Assembly (NCBI RefSeq): GCF_963678635.1
Contig: NC_087062.1
Span: 52,588,473-52,652,472 of the forward strand
From: Symsagittifera roscoffensis
Taxonomy: Eukaryota; Xenacoelomorpha; Acoela; Convolutidae
Length of the DNA stretch: 64,000 bases
Direction: 5' to 3'
Shown: positions 54,727 through 64,000 of the stretch, piece by piece
How the letters are laid out: each line of letters begins with the position of its first letter
Position numbering within the stretch: the first letter of the stretch is position 1
Notes under the pieces: generated by a model
What the model was told of the DNA's origin: nothing
What the model saw: only the letters and a program-made list of their open reading frames with translations
The model's database searches: none
Position numbers and translations under genes: made by a program

Positions 54727-55650
54727 ATGCTAATAGATAGTCAACAGTGTCTTACTGCAACAGTTTCCGAAAGCAACGATCAAGAAAGAATCGGTAGGAC
54801 CAATTTCAGATGTCGCGTGATGGTGAGAAGACTCTCTCCCGGATACTGTGCACGATTAAGCGGAGATCTTAAATCAGTTGACATTCCAAGTGTGCATTCG
54901 AAACAAAGCTACAGCCAAATTTTGTCGTTTGATCGACAAGTAAGCGTAAGTTTGGAACGTATTGATGTGCCCAACGAAGCAATTCGGTATGAAATTGATG
55001 GATTGTCATTTTTCAAAGATAATGCTCAACTGCGACCAGTGATACAAAGACTTGTTCCCAGCGCAGATGAGGGCATCAAAGAAACGAATGATGAAGATTT
55101 AGATTTGAGAAAAAGGCTTCCATCTAATCGGACTTACCAGCCAATTGTGCTCTCAGATGAAGTTGGTTCAAATGCATTGGTCAACCTACAGACCGAATGT
55201 ACGAAACCTAGCGTGTGTACCCCAAACTCGGTGCCGGATAGTAGTGCAGCTAGTGCCTATTTAGAAGAAGACATGGAGCAACAGTCAGTGGACTCAGATG
55301 ACAGTGCCTTTGACCAGTCCTTCCTGGATGCCTGGGATGCCACGATGATCGACTGGAATGATGACTCATGGCAGTATCCACAGTTTCCTCCAACTCAGGG
55401 TGAAAATGGAAGAGCAGTTTTTAGTTCAAACCAGTCGCCTTCAATTTCTTCAGGAAGTGCTCTTCACGTCACTGTTTCCCCCGCTGATGTAGTTCAAGCA
55501 GAAAGCGCACAAGAAGTTATATCATCAGAGGTTGCCATGGCAGACGAAGACACTTCAGTTAATCAACCTCTCCAATTTTTCAACGATTTTGTGATTGAGC
55601 TAGAGCAAATCGACCCATATGACTTCATTTCTGCTATTCATGGAGGCTGA
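54727..55650 (+). CDS. Unrecognised protein, 307 aa
   Basis: A single frame from ATG 54727 to TGA 55648. TTGGTTGTTTCAG ends at 54722, four bases before the ATG, and AATAAA occurs at about 55702, so it looks like a real gene or terminal exon. The first 120 residues are mixed, with RRLSPGYCARLSGDLKSVD and Tyr/Phe-containing strands. Residues 180-225 are acidic and Trp-rich (SDDSAFDQSFLDAWD, DWNDDSWQYPQFPP). The C-terminus is VIELEQIDPYDFISAIHGG. No membrane segment, signal peptide or known domain is visible. The acidic, aromatic segment could be an interaction or activation region; that is a guess. Further exons to the left cannot be excluded. Confidence 0.65.
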   Translation: MLIDSQQCLTATVSESNDQERIGRTNFRCRVMVRRLSPGYCARLSGDLKSVDIPSVHSKQSYSQILSFDRQVSVSLERIDVPNEAIRYEIDGLSFFKDNAQLRPVIQRLVPSADEGIKETNDEDLDLRKRLPSNRTYQPIVLSDEVGSNALVNLQTECTKPSVCTPNSVPDSSAASAYLEEDMEQQSVDSDDSAFDQSFLDAWDATMIDWNDDSWQYPQFPPTQGENGRAVFSSNQSPSISSGSALHVTVSPADVVQAESAQEVISSEVAMADEDTSVNQPLQFFNDFVIELEQIDPYDFISAIHGG

Positions 55651-56066
55651 CACGCAGAGATAGCAAAACTGAAAACTCTTGCACTTAAAACTAAGTTATG
55701 AAATAAATTAACGGTAGCTTCATTGAAAGTGGTTTCATCATATTTTCAAGATTTCGATTTATAATAGTTCTTATCAATTAAGCTTCTTGATTTTAAGAGC
55801 CGATGAATGTAGTTCAGACTCTTATTACCCTTGCGATAAATGGTAAACCGAACTTTAGTTTCAGTTCATAAATACACTAACAAGCCTGCCAGCGTTACTG
55901 TATTAGCTCGAACGTTCTTTTTTCTATCCTAACCCGCAAAGAAAAGTGTTCATTAAAAATGTTTTTTTTTTTATTTCACTTTTGCTATAATCTTGATCTA
56001 TGGCATAGGAAGTTTCATAGCATCTGTTTTCTGCTCTATTTGTTGCTAGTGTTTGTGATTATTCAA
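55651..56066. other. 3' region of the 307-aa gene and an R1 head
   Basis: The AAATAAATT signal at about 55700 is followed by an R1 stem-loop head at 55794-55824 (TAAGAG/CTCTTA) without its body. I see no gene. Confidence 0.55.
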
Positions 56067-56140
56067 GCGTCCGTGGCTGAGTGGTTAGTGTAAGATAATC
56101 ATAATATCTAGGTCACAGGATTGAATCCGACACGAAGACG
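56067..56140 (+). repeat. tRNA-like sequence, probable SINE head
   Basis: It has an A-box TGGCTGAGTGG (56074-56084, exact consensus match) and a B-box-like GGATTGAATCC (56118-56128, two mismatches to GGTTCGANTCC), with TTTTTTTTT after the end. The acceptor-stem strands do not pair fully, so a functional tRNA gene is unlikely. Confidence 0.55.
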
Positions 56141-56284
56141 TTTTTTTTTAAATTCGACGCTTATTTTTGATTTCTTATTGCACTTAAAAGAGCTGCATTT
56201 TGTCGCGTTCTCGCTAGTGTTTGCGAAACGCAGCTTAGCTTCTGTATAAATTCAAATTTCTTTGCGTTTCCGGCATCTTGTTCT

Positions 56285-56356
56285 GGAGCTGGAGGTAACG
56301 AATACGCCTGGCATGGCAAAGTTCCTGGGTTTGAATCTGACAGGACCTATTTTTTT
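56285..56356 (+). repeat. Second tRNA-like B-box sequence, probable SINE piece
   Basis: GGTTTGAATCT (56328-56338) is followed by GACAGGACCTATTTTTTTTC, the same layout as at 56118-56150. The A-box is not convincing. Confidence 0.35.
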
Positions 56357-56726
56357 TCAAACGGTAAATATTCTGTTTCAAAAATGTTGTCGGCGTATTA
56401 CTTTTTTGCTTATGTTTTGTCGACTTATTTGCCACATCGTAAAATTTTTTTGTTGTACGCAAGGCTTATTGTAGTTGCTTGAAATGTTTTGATTTTTTTC
56501 TGCTGCTTGTATTTTTACTAACTTTGATGTTGTATGTTTTCTTTTTTGTTCATTTTTAATCGCTGAAAAACTTTATTCTGCCCAAATTTTTTCGGCTTAT
56601 AATTTATCGATTTACTGTCCTGTTTCTGAACTGTTTCAATGAAAAATATATCTAGGGGCATCTCTAAATTGCTTAAAATGCTAAACAAAAAAAGAAATTT
56701 GAGATTTTCATGACAAAATATATATA

Positions 56727-58732
56727 TATATATATTTTTTTCTTTCTGCTCGACAGGTACCGGCTTATATTACATCGGCTTAATGGCCTCATATTGCGTC
56801 TTTCGACTAGTGAAATTTTATGTGTGGTTTGACGTTGAGGGGGACTTCACAACTTAAAAAAATTTCGGCCTGTGTGTGAAGGTAATGATTTTTTTCCCAG
56901 GAAAGTCTTAAAATTTGTTCGTTCAATTTTGTTTTTTCGCTGTTTGCTTTTCGATTTTTTCTACGTTCGATTCATTTCCTTTGTTAAAAAGAAGGCTATC
57001 TCTATTGAACAACAAAAATGTAAACGCCATGAAAACGTGATCGAATTTCAGTTTCGGAAGTGAGTTTGAATTTCACAGCGGAATCAAAAATTTACCTTTT
57101 AATCCAGTTTTGAATTGGGTTTACTTTGTCAAAACAGTGTCAACCATAAATCTAGTCTATATTTAAATGCGAGTGACAGCTATCTCCCATGTTTAAGCAC
57201 TATAATTTTGCATGTTTAAGGAAAGAATTTTTTCATGTTTAAGCTATTCCATATATTGCAATGCTTAAGAAAATCTTTCAATTAGTTTTCGGCAAGGTCA
57301 TTAATTTTTCAGTATTTTTTTTTCGAGGCCAAATTAAGTCTGTCTGTATTTTAATTAATTTTTATGTCTGTCTACCCGTCGTCTAATTTTTCAACTTTCA
57401 TCTATTATCTTTTATATATTTAAATGCGGGCTTCACTATCTCGCCATGTTAAAGCTTTTTCAACGTATTATTTTTGCATGTTTAACAAAAGAATTTTTTT
57501 ACGTTTAAGCTAAATCGTGTATTGCAATGGTTAAAGTTTTATTTTCGATTTTCCAGTTTAAATTCAGTGTTTATTTCATCCAGTTTAAAATTAGCAACCC
57601 AATAGTAGGACATTGTCCGAGTTTTCCCAGGTTTTGCGATTCTGGCCTCCATATATGAATAACCAAATCCTTTTAGTTTACGAGATAGGCAATATTCGAG
57701 ATTTTTCAAAAATTTCCAGAAAAATTATAAAAAATTCTCAATTTTTGAAATTTTCACCCTGTAGTTGGTTGCCTTCGGCATACTCTCAGGCGTTGCGAAT
57801 CTTGCCTCCAATTCTCACTGCTCAAATCCTTGTAGTTTTCGAGATATGACGTTTTTTTTTAATTTTTTTTTTCAAAAAAACATTTCAAAAACATAGTTTT
57901 TAAAAATTTCCAATACGTTGAAGATCTCAATCCTGTTGTTAGATATGGTGAGGGTACTCTCAGGGTTGCGAATCTTGCTTTTGATTGCGAATCTTGCTTT
58001 TGATCTTGAAATATCGAGATATGACGTTTTTTATGATTTTCGAATCTTGCTTTTGATCTTGAAATATCGAGATATGACGTTTTTTATGATTTTCTTCGAA
58101 ATTTTCAAAAAAAGTTAAATGTTAAAAAATTCCAAAAGGTTGAAGATCTCGATCCTGTTATTGGAATCTGTGAGGGTACTCTCAGCGGGCTTCGAATTTT
58201 GCCTCTGATTATGAATGCTCAAGTTCTTGTAGTTTTCGAGATATGACGTTTTTTTTAGGTTTTTTTTCAAAATTTTTCAGAAAAATTAGGGAAAAAAAAT
58301 TCACAAAACTTAATATTTTCTTCTCTGTAGAGGCTCTGTCAGGGTTCTCTCAGGAATTGCGAGTTGTCCCTCCCAATTTGACTGCTGAAATCCTTGTAGT
58401 TCTCCAGATACGACGTTTTTTGTGATTTTCTTCGAAATTAAAAAAAAAAAACTTAAATGTTAAAAAGTTACAAAACTTTGAAGATGTCAATCCTGTTATT
58501 GGAGTCTTTGAGGGTACTATGAGGGGTTGCGAATCTTAGTTCATTTTAAATTTTTCGAAGAACTTACATAAAAAATTTATAGTTCTTCAAAATTTGTATA
58601 AAAAACTTGAATAAAAAACTTTGCAAAATTTGTAATTACGAACCCTGTAACTGAATGCTGTCAGAGTACACTCAAAGAATAGTTTTTTGAGTTGTTGAAA
58701 ATCCGAAGCACCGAAGGTGCGGTACACGCTAG
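56727..58732 (+). mobile_element. Helitron-like non-autonomous element with tandem units (copy 2)
   Basis: The 3' end reads GCACC-GAA-GGTGC (58708-58720), eight bases, then CTAG (58729-58732) followed by T. A short hairpin about ten bases before CTRR is the Helitron 3' signature, with insertion before T. The left 850 bp are nearly identical to 38211-39060. Five or six units of about 168 bp follow (57620-58680). There is no Rep/helicase gene. The 5' end, near an AT run, is not fixed. Confidence 0.7.
56870..57160 (+). repeat. Interspersed repeat R1 segment inside Helitron-like copy 2
   Basis: This is the same segment as 38350-38640, almost base for base. Confidence 0.6.
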
Positions 58733-60129
58733 TTATTCTTGAAATCCAATGGGCTTTGTGGCCATATATTTTTTCGACTCTTCGCCAACTTCGACTCTTC
58801 CATTTGTCTTTTGGTTGTCTTATTCTTGGGCGGAAAATTTATTAGGTTATGTGCACTTAAGCTCACTCACGGAAAGTTGTTTGTACCAGGGTAAATGGCT
58901 GAACGTTTTTTTACTTATCTGGAAAAGCTTTTTTTGTTGCTAACTTTTGATACATATCTGAATTGTTCTCATGAAATTCCCTCTCCTCGACACCTAATTT
59001 CAAAAACTTAGTGATATATTTTGCGTCTGGTAACCTATTATATGTACCAATTAGCTTACTTCTTTTCATTTTTGCTCAGCCATAATTGCTCGTCGTTCCA
59101 GGAAACTAGAATATAATGGACAGTTACTACAAAAAATGGCATTTTTCGAACAGCAATTTTAAATCATTATTGCTTGTTGAATTAATTGATCAAAAATTTT
59201 TTTGTGTTTTTTATGCTTGCGATAAGCAAGGGTTATCAAACTAGAATATAGATTTTTTTTGGGTTAACAACTAATTTAACAAAACAACTTGAATCAATGG
59301 ACTTCAATCACATGCACTCTCCACTCACGTGCTGTCAAGCTGAGTCTCCGGCAAACCTGGCACAGAGGTCACAAGTACATAATAAATAGTTACTTTAGGG
59401 TAGTTTCATGGGGACTTGGAAGTTTTGAATGCTTTTTTCTTACAAAAATAAGTTTTTTGGCTCAACTGGTGTCTGCTCAAAGATTTTCGGCATTGTGCCC
59501 GCTTCGTAAGTTTTGTTCAGTTACTAATTTGAATTTCAAATGTCTTGCTAGGCATGTTTGCTTAGAATTCCTGTTTGATAAAAGCAGGCATTATGAAAGT
59601 GTATGGGATTGGGTTTTTTAATTGAGACGCTTTGAAAAATTTTATCACTTTTTGCGAAAATAAAAATTTTTCTCAAAAATTTTTCTGCATATTTTCTAAA
59701 TAGGGGGGAAACAGAAAAACCGCCCACATTTTTGTGTGCTTGTATACTCCGCTGCTCCTTCGAAATCTGTGAGGAAAATATTTGATCAATGTTTTTCGAT
59801 TTTTTTTTCTGAAAAACTGACGTACCAAATATGAAATTTAATTTGGATGAATAAAACAGAGTTGAAAAATTTCGCTCCAGTAGTGGCTACGCCCAACCTT
59901 TCTTTAGACATAAAGTTATGTCCCTTGGAATAGTCAGTTTTGATTTTTTCGAAAATTTTTTGAATCTTTTTTAAGTTTTCTTGAAATCCAACCTCCTAAA
60001 CCTGAAGGTGTCGTTTCGATTCAGATAGACGGGTAGTGGGAAGCTCCCCTATATTAGCTGCCACTCACAGTTTTTTACTAAAAAATCTTATCTTCCTCGG
60101 AAATTTTTGGTCAATTTTTTGAGCGTTTT
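58733..60129. other. Intergenic DNA and diverged satellite monomers
   Basis: 58740-59690 has no recognised gene. From about 59690 to 60129 are older, diverged relatives of the satellite to the right (TCGTTTCGATTCAGATAGAC and GGGTAGTGGGAAGCTCCCCT are shared features). Confidence 0.55.
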
Positions 60130-62640
60130 TTTAAAAGAATTTAACCGGAAAATACCCTCCCATATCTGAGATCTGGGTTCAATCCAAAGTACTGGTTGAA
60201 GCAGGCGCCTTTGAATACGCGACTGCCCCCAATTTTTTTCAACTCAAAAATTATGTCCATCGGAGAAATCAAAATTTTGATTTTTTGACCGTTTTTTGAA
60301 TTTTTTTTTACTTTTCTCGAAAAATAGCCTCTCAAACCTGAGGTTGTCGTTTCAATGAAGATAGCGGGTAGTGCGAAGCTCCCCTGCATTAGCGGCCACT
60401 CTAAAGTATTTAAAAAACTTATCTTTCCGTACAAGTCATTTTTTGAGCTCTTTTTTTTTAATTTAAGAATTTTACCGGAAAACACCCTCCCATATCTGAG
60501 ATCTGGGTTCAATCCAATGTACTGGTTGTAGCAGGCGCCTTTGAATACGCGACTGCCCCCAATTTTTTATAAACTCAAAAATTATGTCCATCGGAGAAAT
60601 CAAAATTTTGATTTTTTGACCGTTTTTTGAATTTTTTTTTACTTTTCTCGAAAAATAGCCTCTCAAACCTGAGGTTGTCGTTTCAATGGAGATAGCGGGT
60701 AGTGGGAAGCTCCCCTTTATTAGCGGCCACTCAAAATTGTTTGAAAAACTTATCTTCCCGTACCAGTTATTTTTTTGAGATTTTTTTTTAATTTAAGAAT
60801 TTTACCGGAAAATACCCTCCCATATCTGAGATCTGGGTTCAATCCAAAGTACTGGTTGAAGCAGGCGCCTTTGAATACGCGACTGCCCCCAATTTTTTTT
60901 AACTAAAAAATTATGTCCATCGGAGAAATCAAAATTTTGATTTTTTGACCGTTTTTTGAATTTTTTTTTACTTTTCTCGAAAAATAGCCTCTCAAACCTG
61001 AGGTTGTCGTTTCAATGAAGATAGCAGGTAGTGGGAAGCTCCCCTGCATTAGCGGCCACTCTAAAGTATTTAAAAAACTTATCTTTCCGTACCAGTTATT
61101 TTGTTGAGATTTTTTTTTAATTTAAGAATTTTACCGGAAAATACCCTCCCATATTTGAGATCTGGGTTCAATCCAATGTACTGGTTGTAGCAGGCGCTTT
61201 TGAATACGCGACTGCCCCCAATTTTTTTTAACTAAAAAATTATGTCCATCGGAGAAATCAAAATTTTGATTTTTTGACCGTTTTTTGAATTTTTTTTTAC
61301 TTTTCTCGAAAAATAGCCTCTCAAACCTGAGGTTGTCGTTTCAATGAAGATAGCGGGTAGTGGGAAGCTCCCCTGCATTAGCGGCCACTCTAAAGTATTT
61401 AAAAAACTTATCTTTCCGTACAAGTCATTTTTTGAGCTCTTTTTTTTTAATTTAAGAATTTTACCGGAAAACACCCTCCCATATCTGAGATCTGGGTTCA
61501 ATCCAATGTACTGGTTGTAGCAGGCGCCTTTGAATACGCGACTGCCCCCAATTTTTTATAAACTCAAAAATTATGTCCATCGGAGAAATCAAAATTTTGA
61601 TTTTTTGACCGTTTTTTGAATTTTTTTTTACTTTTCTCGAAAAATAGCCTCTCAAACCTGAGGTTGTCGTTTCAATGGAGATAGCGGGTAGTGGGAAGCT
61701 CCCCTTTATTAGCGGCCACTCAAAATTGTTTGAAAAACTTATCTTCCCGTACCAGTTATTTTTTTGAGATTTTTTTTTAATTTAAGAATTTTACCGGAAA
61801 ATACCCTCCCATATCTGAGATCTGGGTTCAATCCAAAGTACTGGTTGAAGCAGGCGCCTTTGAATACGCGACTGCCCCCAATTTTTTTAACTAAAAAATT
61901 ATGTCCATCGGAGAAATCAAAATTTTGATTTTTTGACCGTTTTTTGAATTTTTTTTTACTTTTCTCGAAAAATAGCCTCTCAAACCTGAGGTTGTCGTTT
62001 CAATGAAGATAGCGGGTAGTGGGAAGCTCCCCTGCATTAGCGGCCACTCTAAAGTATTTAAAAAACTTATCTTTCCGTACCAGTTATTTTGTTGAGATTT
62101 TTTTTTAATTTAAGAATTTTACCGGAAAATACCCTCCCATATTTGAGATCTGGGTTCAATCCAATGTACTGGTTGTAGCAGGCGCTTTTGAATACGCGAC
62201 TGCCCCCAATTTTTTATAAACTCAAAAATTATGTCCATCGGAGAAATCAAAATTTTGATTTTTTGACCGTTTTTTGAATTTTTTTTTACTTTTCTCGAAA
62301 AATAGCCTCTCAAATCTGAGGTTGTCGTTTCAATGGAGATAGCGGGTAGTGGGAAGCTCCCCTGCATTAGCGGCCACTCTAAAGTATTTTAAAAACTTAT
62401 CTTTCCGTACAAGTCATTTTTTGAGCTCTTTTTTTTAATTTAAGAATTTTACCGGAAAACACCCTCCCATATCTGAGATCTGGGTTCAATCCAATGTACT
62501 GGTTGTAGCAGGCGCCTTTGAATACGCGACTGCCCCTAATTTTTTTTAACCTAAAAATTATGTCCATCGGAGAAATCAAAATTTTGAATTTTGACCGTTT
62601 TTTGAAATGTTTGACTTTTCTCGAGAACTACCCTCCCAAA
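60130..62640. repeat. Satellite array, 330-bp unit in a 989-bp higher-order repeat
   Basis: The landmark CATATCTGAGATCTGGGTTC (or CATATTTGAG) starts at 60161, 60491, 60821, 61150, 61480, 61810, 62139 and 62468, spacing 329-330. Variant bases (AAAGTAC/AATGTAC, TTGAAG/TTGTAG, GCGCC/GCGCTT, TTATAAACTC/TTTAACTA) repeat with a period of three units, so units 2-3-4 are copied as 5-6-7 at exactly 989 bp. Each 330-bp unit consists of two related halves of about 165 bp. Confidence 0.9.
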
Positions 62641-63160
62641 CCTGGGTTTTTAGGTTCAATCGAAATTTTAGGTTGGGTGAATCACTTCTGCATAAGCGGC
62701 TACGCCCGTTTTTCTTAAACAAAACAGACAACAACATAGGTTAAACAGACACAACAGGTTTAATAGGTTGAACAGACACTATAGGTTGTTGAAAGCTTAC
62801 GTATATAGTTTACTATGCCCAGTTTTTTTAAAATATAGTCTCTAAATGGTGAAAATTATGGAAATTTGACTGTTTTCTGGACGTTTTTTGACTATTCAAT
62901 ATTTACCGTGCTAATTCGCAGTTTAAATTTTCAATGTGTTCAATCGCGCAACCAGATTTTGGGAATCTTTTCTACTTTACCGGTCGCGATCTGCTTTTTG
63001 CTGAAAAAAATTACGGATTTCGGAAAGGCAGGTTTTTGAACTTCGACCGTGTTTTAGAACTTTTTGACTTTTTTAATGAATACCTTTTCAAAATTTGCAA
63101 AAAATTGCGATAGAAAGATCCAGTAGCTGGATTTTTATCCTGCAAAAGCAGTTACTCATT
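62641..63160. other. Right flank of the satellite
   Basis: Short degenerate repeats of ACAGACA and AGGTTAAACAGACAC at 62720-62790 are present, otherwise AT-rich DNA without a gene. Confidence 0.4.
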
Positions 63161-63279
63161 GGTAAGTGAAAGCTTGTCTTCGCAAAAAATCCAATATCTC
63201 AAAAGTTTTCAATCTGCTCATTTTTTTAGCAGAGAAACAGCTAAGGTTTTGTGCAGATTCCAATTTTTGAAACTACGCA

Positions 63280-63443
63280 TGTCCAGCATAAGTATAACAA
63301 ATTCAGAAAATGTCAAAGTCGTACCCCCAGCTTTAGCGAATGTCATACCACAATGTATGAATGATGTTGATATCGAATCCGAACGGATTGGTAAACTACG
63401 AATAGCTCTAACTGAGAGCATAAATAAAACAACTAGTTCGTAA
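63280..63443 (+). CDS. Possible small protein or terminal exon, unrecognised
   Basis: From ATG 63280 the frame reads MSSISITNSENVKVVPPALA and ends INKTTSS at TAA 63441; 54 aa. GGTTTTGTGCAG ends at 63256 upstream, a GGTAAGTG donor-like site lies at 63161, and TTTATTCATG follows the stop. Codon content is less AT-biased than the flanks. It could be the last exon of a gene starting to the left. I recognise no family. Confidence 0.3.
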
Positions 63444-63676
63444 AATCTTTATTCATGAAATGAACGGCATAACATAATACCAATCTAATGGAACATCAGT
63501 CAAGGTCATCTGACCAGCTCAAAGCAGTGAGCTTAAGAACAATATTTATATTATACTTTTTTGCCTATCCGGCTGGATGACATTCCCCCCGTAAGAAAAT
63601 AACACAGCTTTTAAATGGAGTTTTAGGTGCCATTGGGACCGGAGTTCTTACGTCCCGTTAGGACGATTTTGAGTTT

Positions 63677-64000
63677 TTAGGTCCCGAAGAGGACTATGGT
63701 TATTTTTTTTGTCTGTTGAGCGTCGACTTCGATTTCCTGGTCATCTTTATTGTGTTTCTCATGTTGCTCCTCAAGATCATCTTTTTTCTCATCGCTGTCA
63801 ACATTTGTGTTTTGTATATTCGCTATGACAAGAACCTCCATATTTTGTTTCTCTGGACTCTCTGCAGGAGACACTAAATCGACGATTTCCGCTGACTGCT
63901 GTTCCTCTTCTTTACTCTTTGGTCGTATGGCTTCCAGAAATTGAACGCAAGCTTTGTATTCCCACGATTTCTCATGGAAACCCATTCCGAAATGAGGCTT
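63677..64000 (-). CDS. Partial unrecognised protein at the right edge
   Basis: The minus-strand frame is open from the edge to TAA 63677. It begins KPHFGMGFHEKSWEYKACVQ and continues with FLEAIRPKSKEEEQQSAEIV. The rest is strongly acidic and Lys/Gln-rich (DEKKDDLEEQHEKHNKDDQE) and ends VLFGT. An ATG lies at 63985, but the frame is open before it, so the start may be outside. The charged part may be disordered or coiled coil. Confidence 0.45.
   Translation of the reverse strand, partial: KPHFGMGFHEKSWEYKACVQFLEAIRPKSKEEEQQSAEIVDLVSPAESPEKQNMEVLVIANIQNTNVDSDEKKDDLEEQHEKHNKDDQEIEVDAQQTKKITIVLFGT

Noticed and set aside
56067-56140. Functional tRNA gene
   Set aside because: The acceptor stem does not pair and the B-box has mismatches. 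A SINE head or pseudogene is more likely.
60141-61655. Minus-strand reading frames of about 64-123 codons in the satellite (MNPDLRYGRVFSG and related)
   Set aside because: They arise because a 330-bp unit is divisible by three. Other units of 329 bp break the frame, and there is no start, splice or conservation pattern of a gene.
1-64000. CRISPR array, bacterial operon signals or prophage
   Set aside because: No spaced identical short repeats, no ribosome-binding-site pattern, and clear spliced metazoan genes.

Overview
The window is eukaryotic and almost certainly from a metazoan. It is AT-rich, has GT-AG introns, carries animal-type proteins (SAP30BP, WDTC1/DCAF9, a Mog1/RANGRF homologue, an ELYS/AHCTF1 homologue) and is packed with invertebrate-type mobile elements: Penelope-like, jockey-like and other non-LTR elements, an LTR element gag, Helitron-like, MULE-like and foldback elements. 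I cannot name the species; an invertebrate with a repeat-rich genome fits best.

Layout. 1-2071 (minus) is the gag region of an LTR retrotransposon running off the left edge. 2072-6010 is its probable leader/LTR region plus repeat DNA with an array of 21 exact GGAGGGT/ACCCTCC motifs. 6100-7640 holds ends of Penelope-like elements (PLEs) and the C-terminus of a non-LTR reverse transcriptase. 8133-34760 (plus) is one gene, a SAP30BP homologue of six coding exons (about 368 aa). All its splice phases agree, and its introns hold nearly all the mobile DNA of the left half: two PLEs (A 11289-14190, B 16865-19865), a transposon-derived nuclease-like relic, a foldback element, a 2.3-2.6 kb tandem duplication and another RT fragment. 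Exon 1 lies in a 2,034-bp tandem duplication, so it is present twice almost unchanged, and a third decayed copy sits at 15993-16130.

WDTC1 (35244-37355) follows 483 bp after the SAP30BP stop, in one exon. 38.2-46.8 kb is Helitron-like repeat DNA with about 168-bp tandem units, interrupted by a degenerate jockey-like LINE on the minus strand. Mog1 (46932-47534) and ELYS (47726-52102) lie head to tail, 191 bp apart; both work in the Ran/nuclear pore pathway, so this is a candidate operon-like pair. 52.4-54.4 kb is a MULE-like remnant. 54727-55650 is an unrecognised 307-aa gene. 56-59 kb holds tRNA-like SINE pieces and a second Helitron-like copy with a well-formed 3' end. 60.1-62.6 kb is a 330-bp satellite organised as a 989-bp three-unit higher-order repeat. 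The right edge has two small unrecognised reading frames.

The most unusual observation concerns the two PLEs. Both carry a PHD-like zinc finger between RT motif B and the YVDD motif, although the families are clearly diverged. PLE-B is flanked by direct repeats that each contain a hammerhead-ribozyme-like fold, with a compensatory change between the two copies. Genes of the window begin just after strong 3' splice-site sequences, which suggests 5' UTR introns or spliced-leader trans-splicing; that part is inference.
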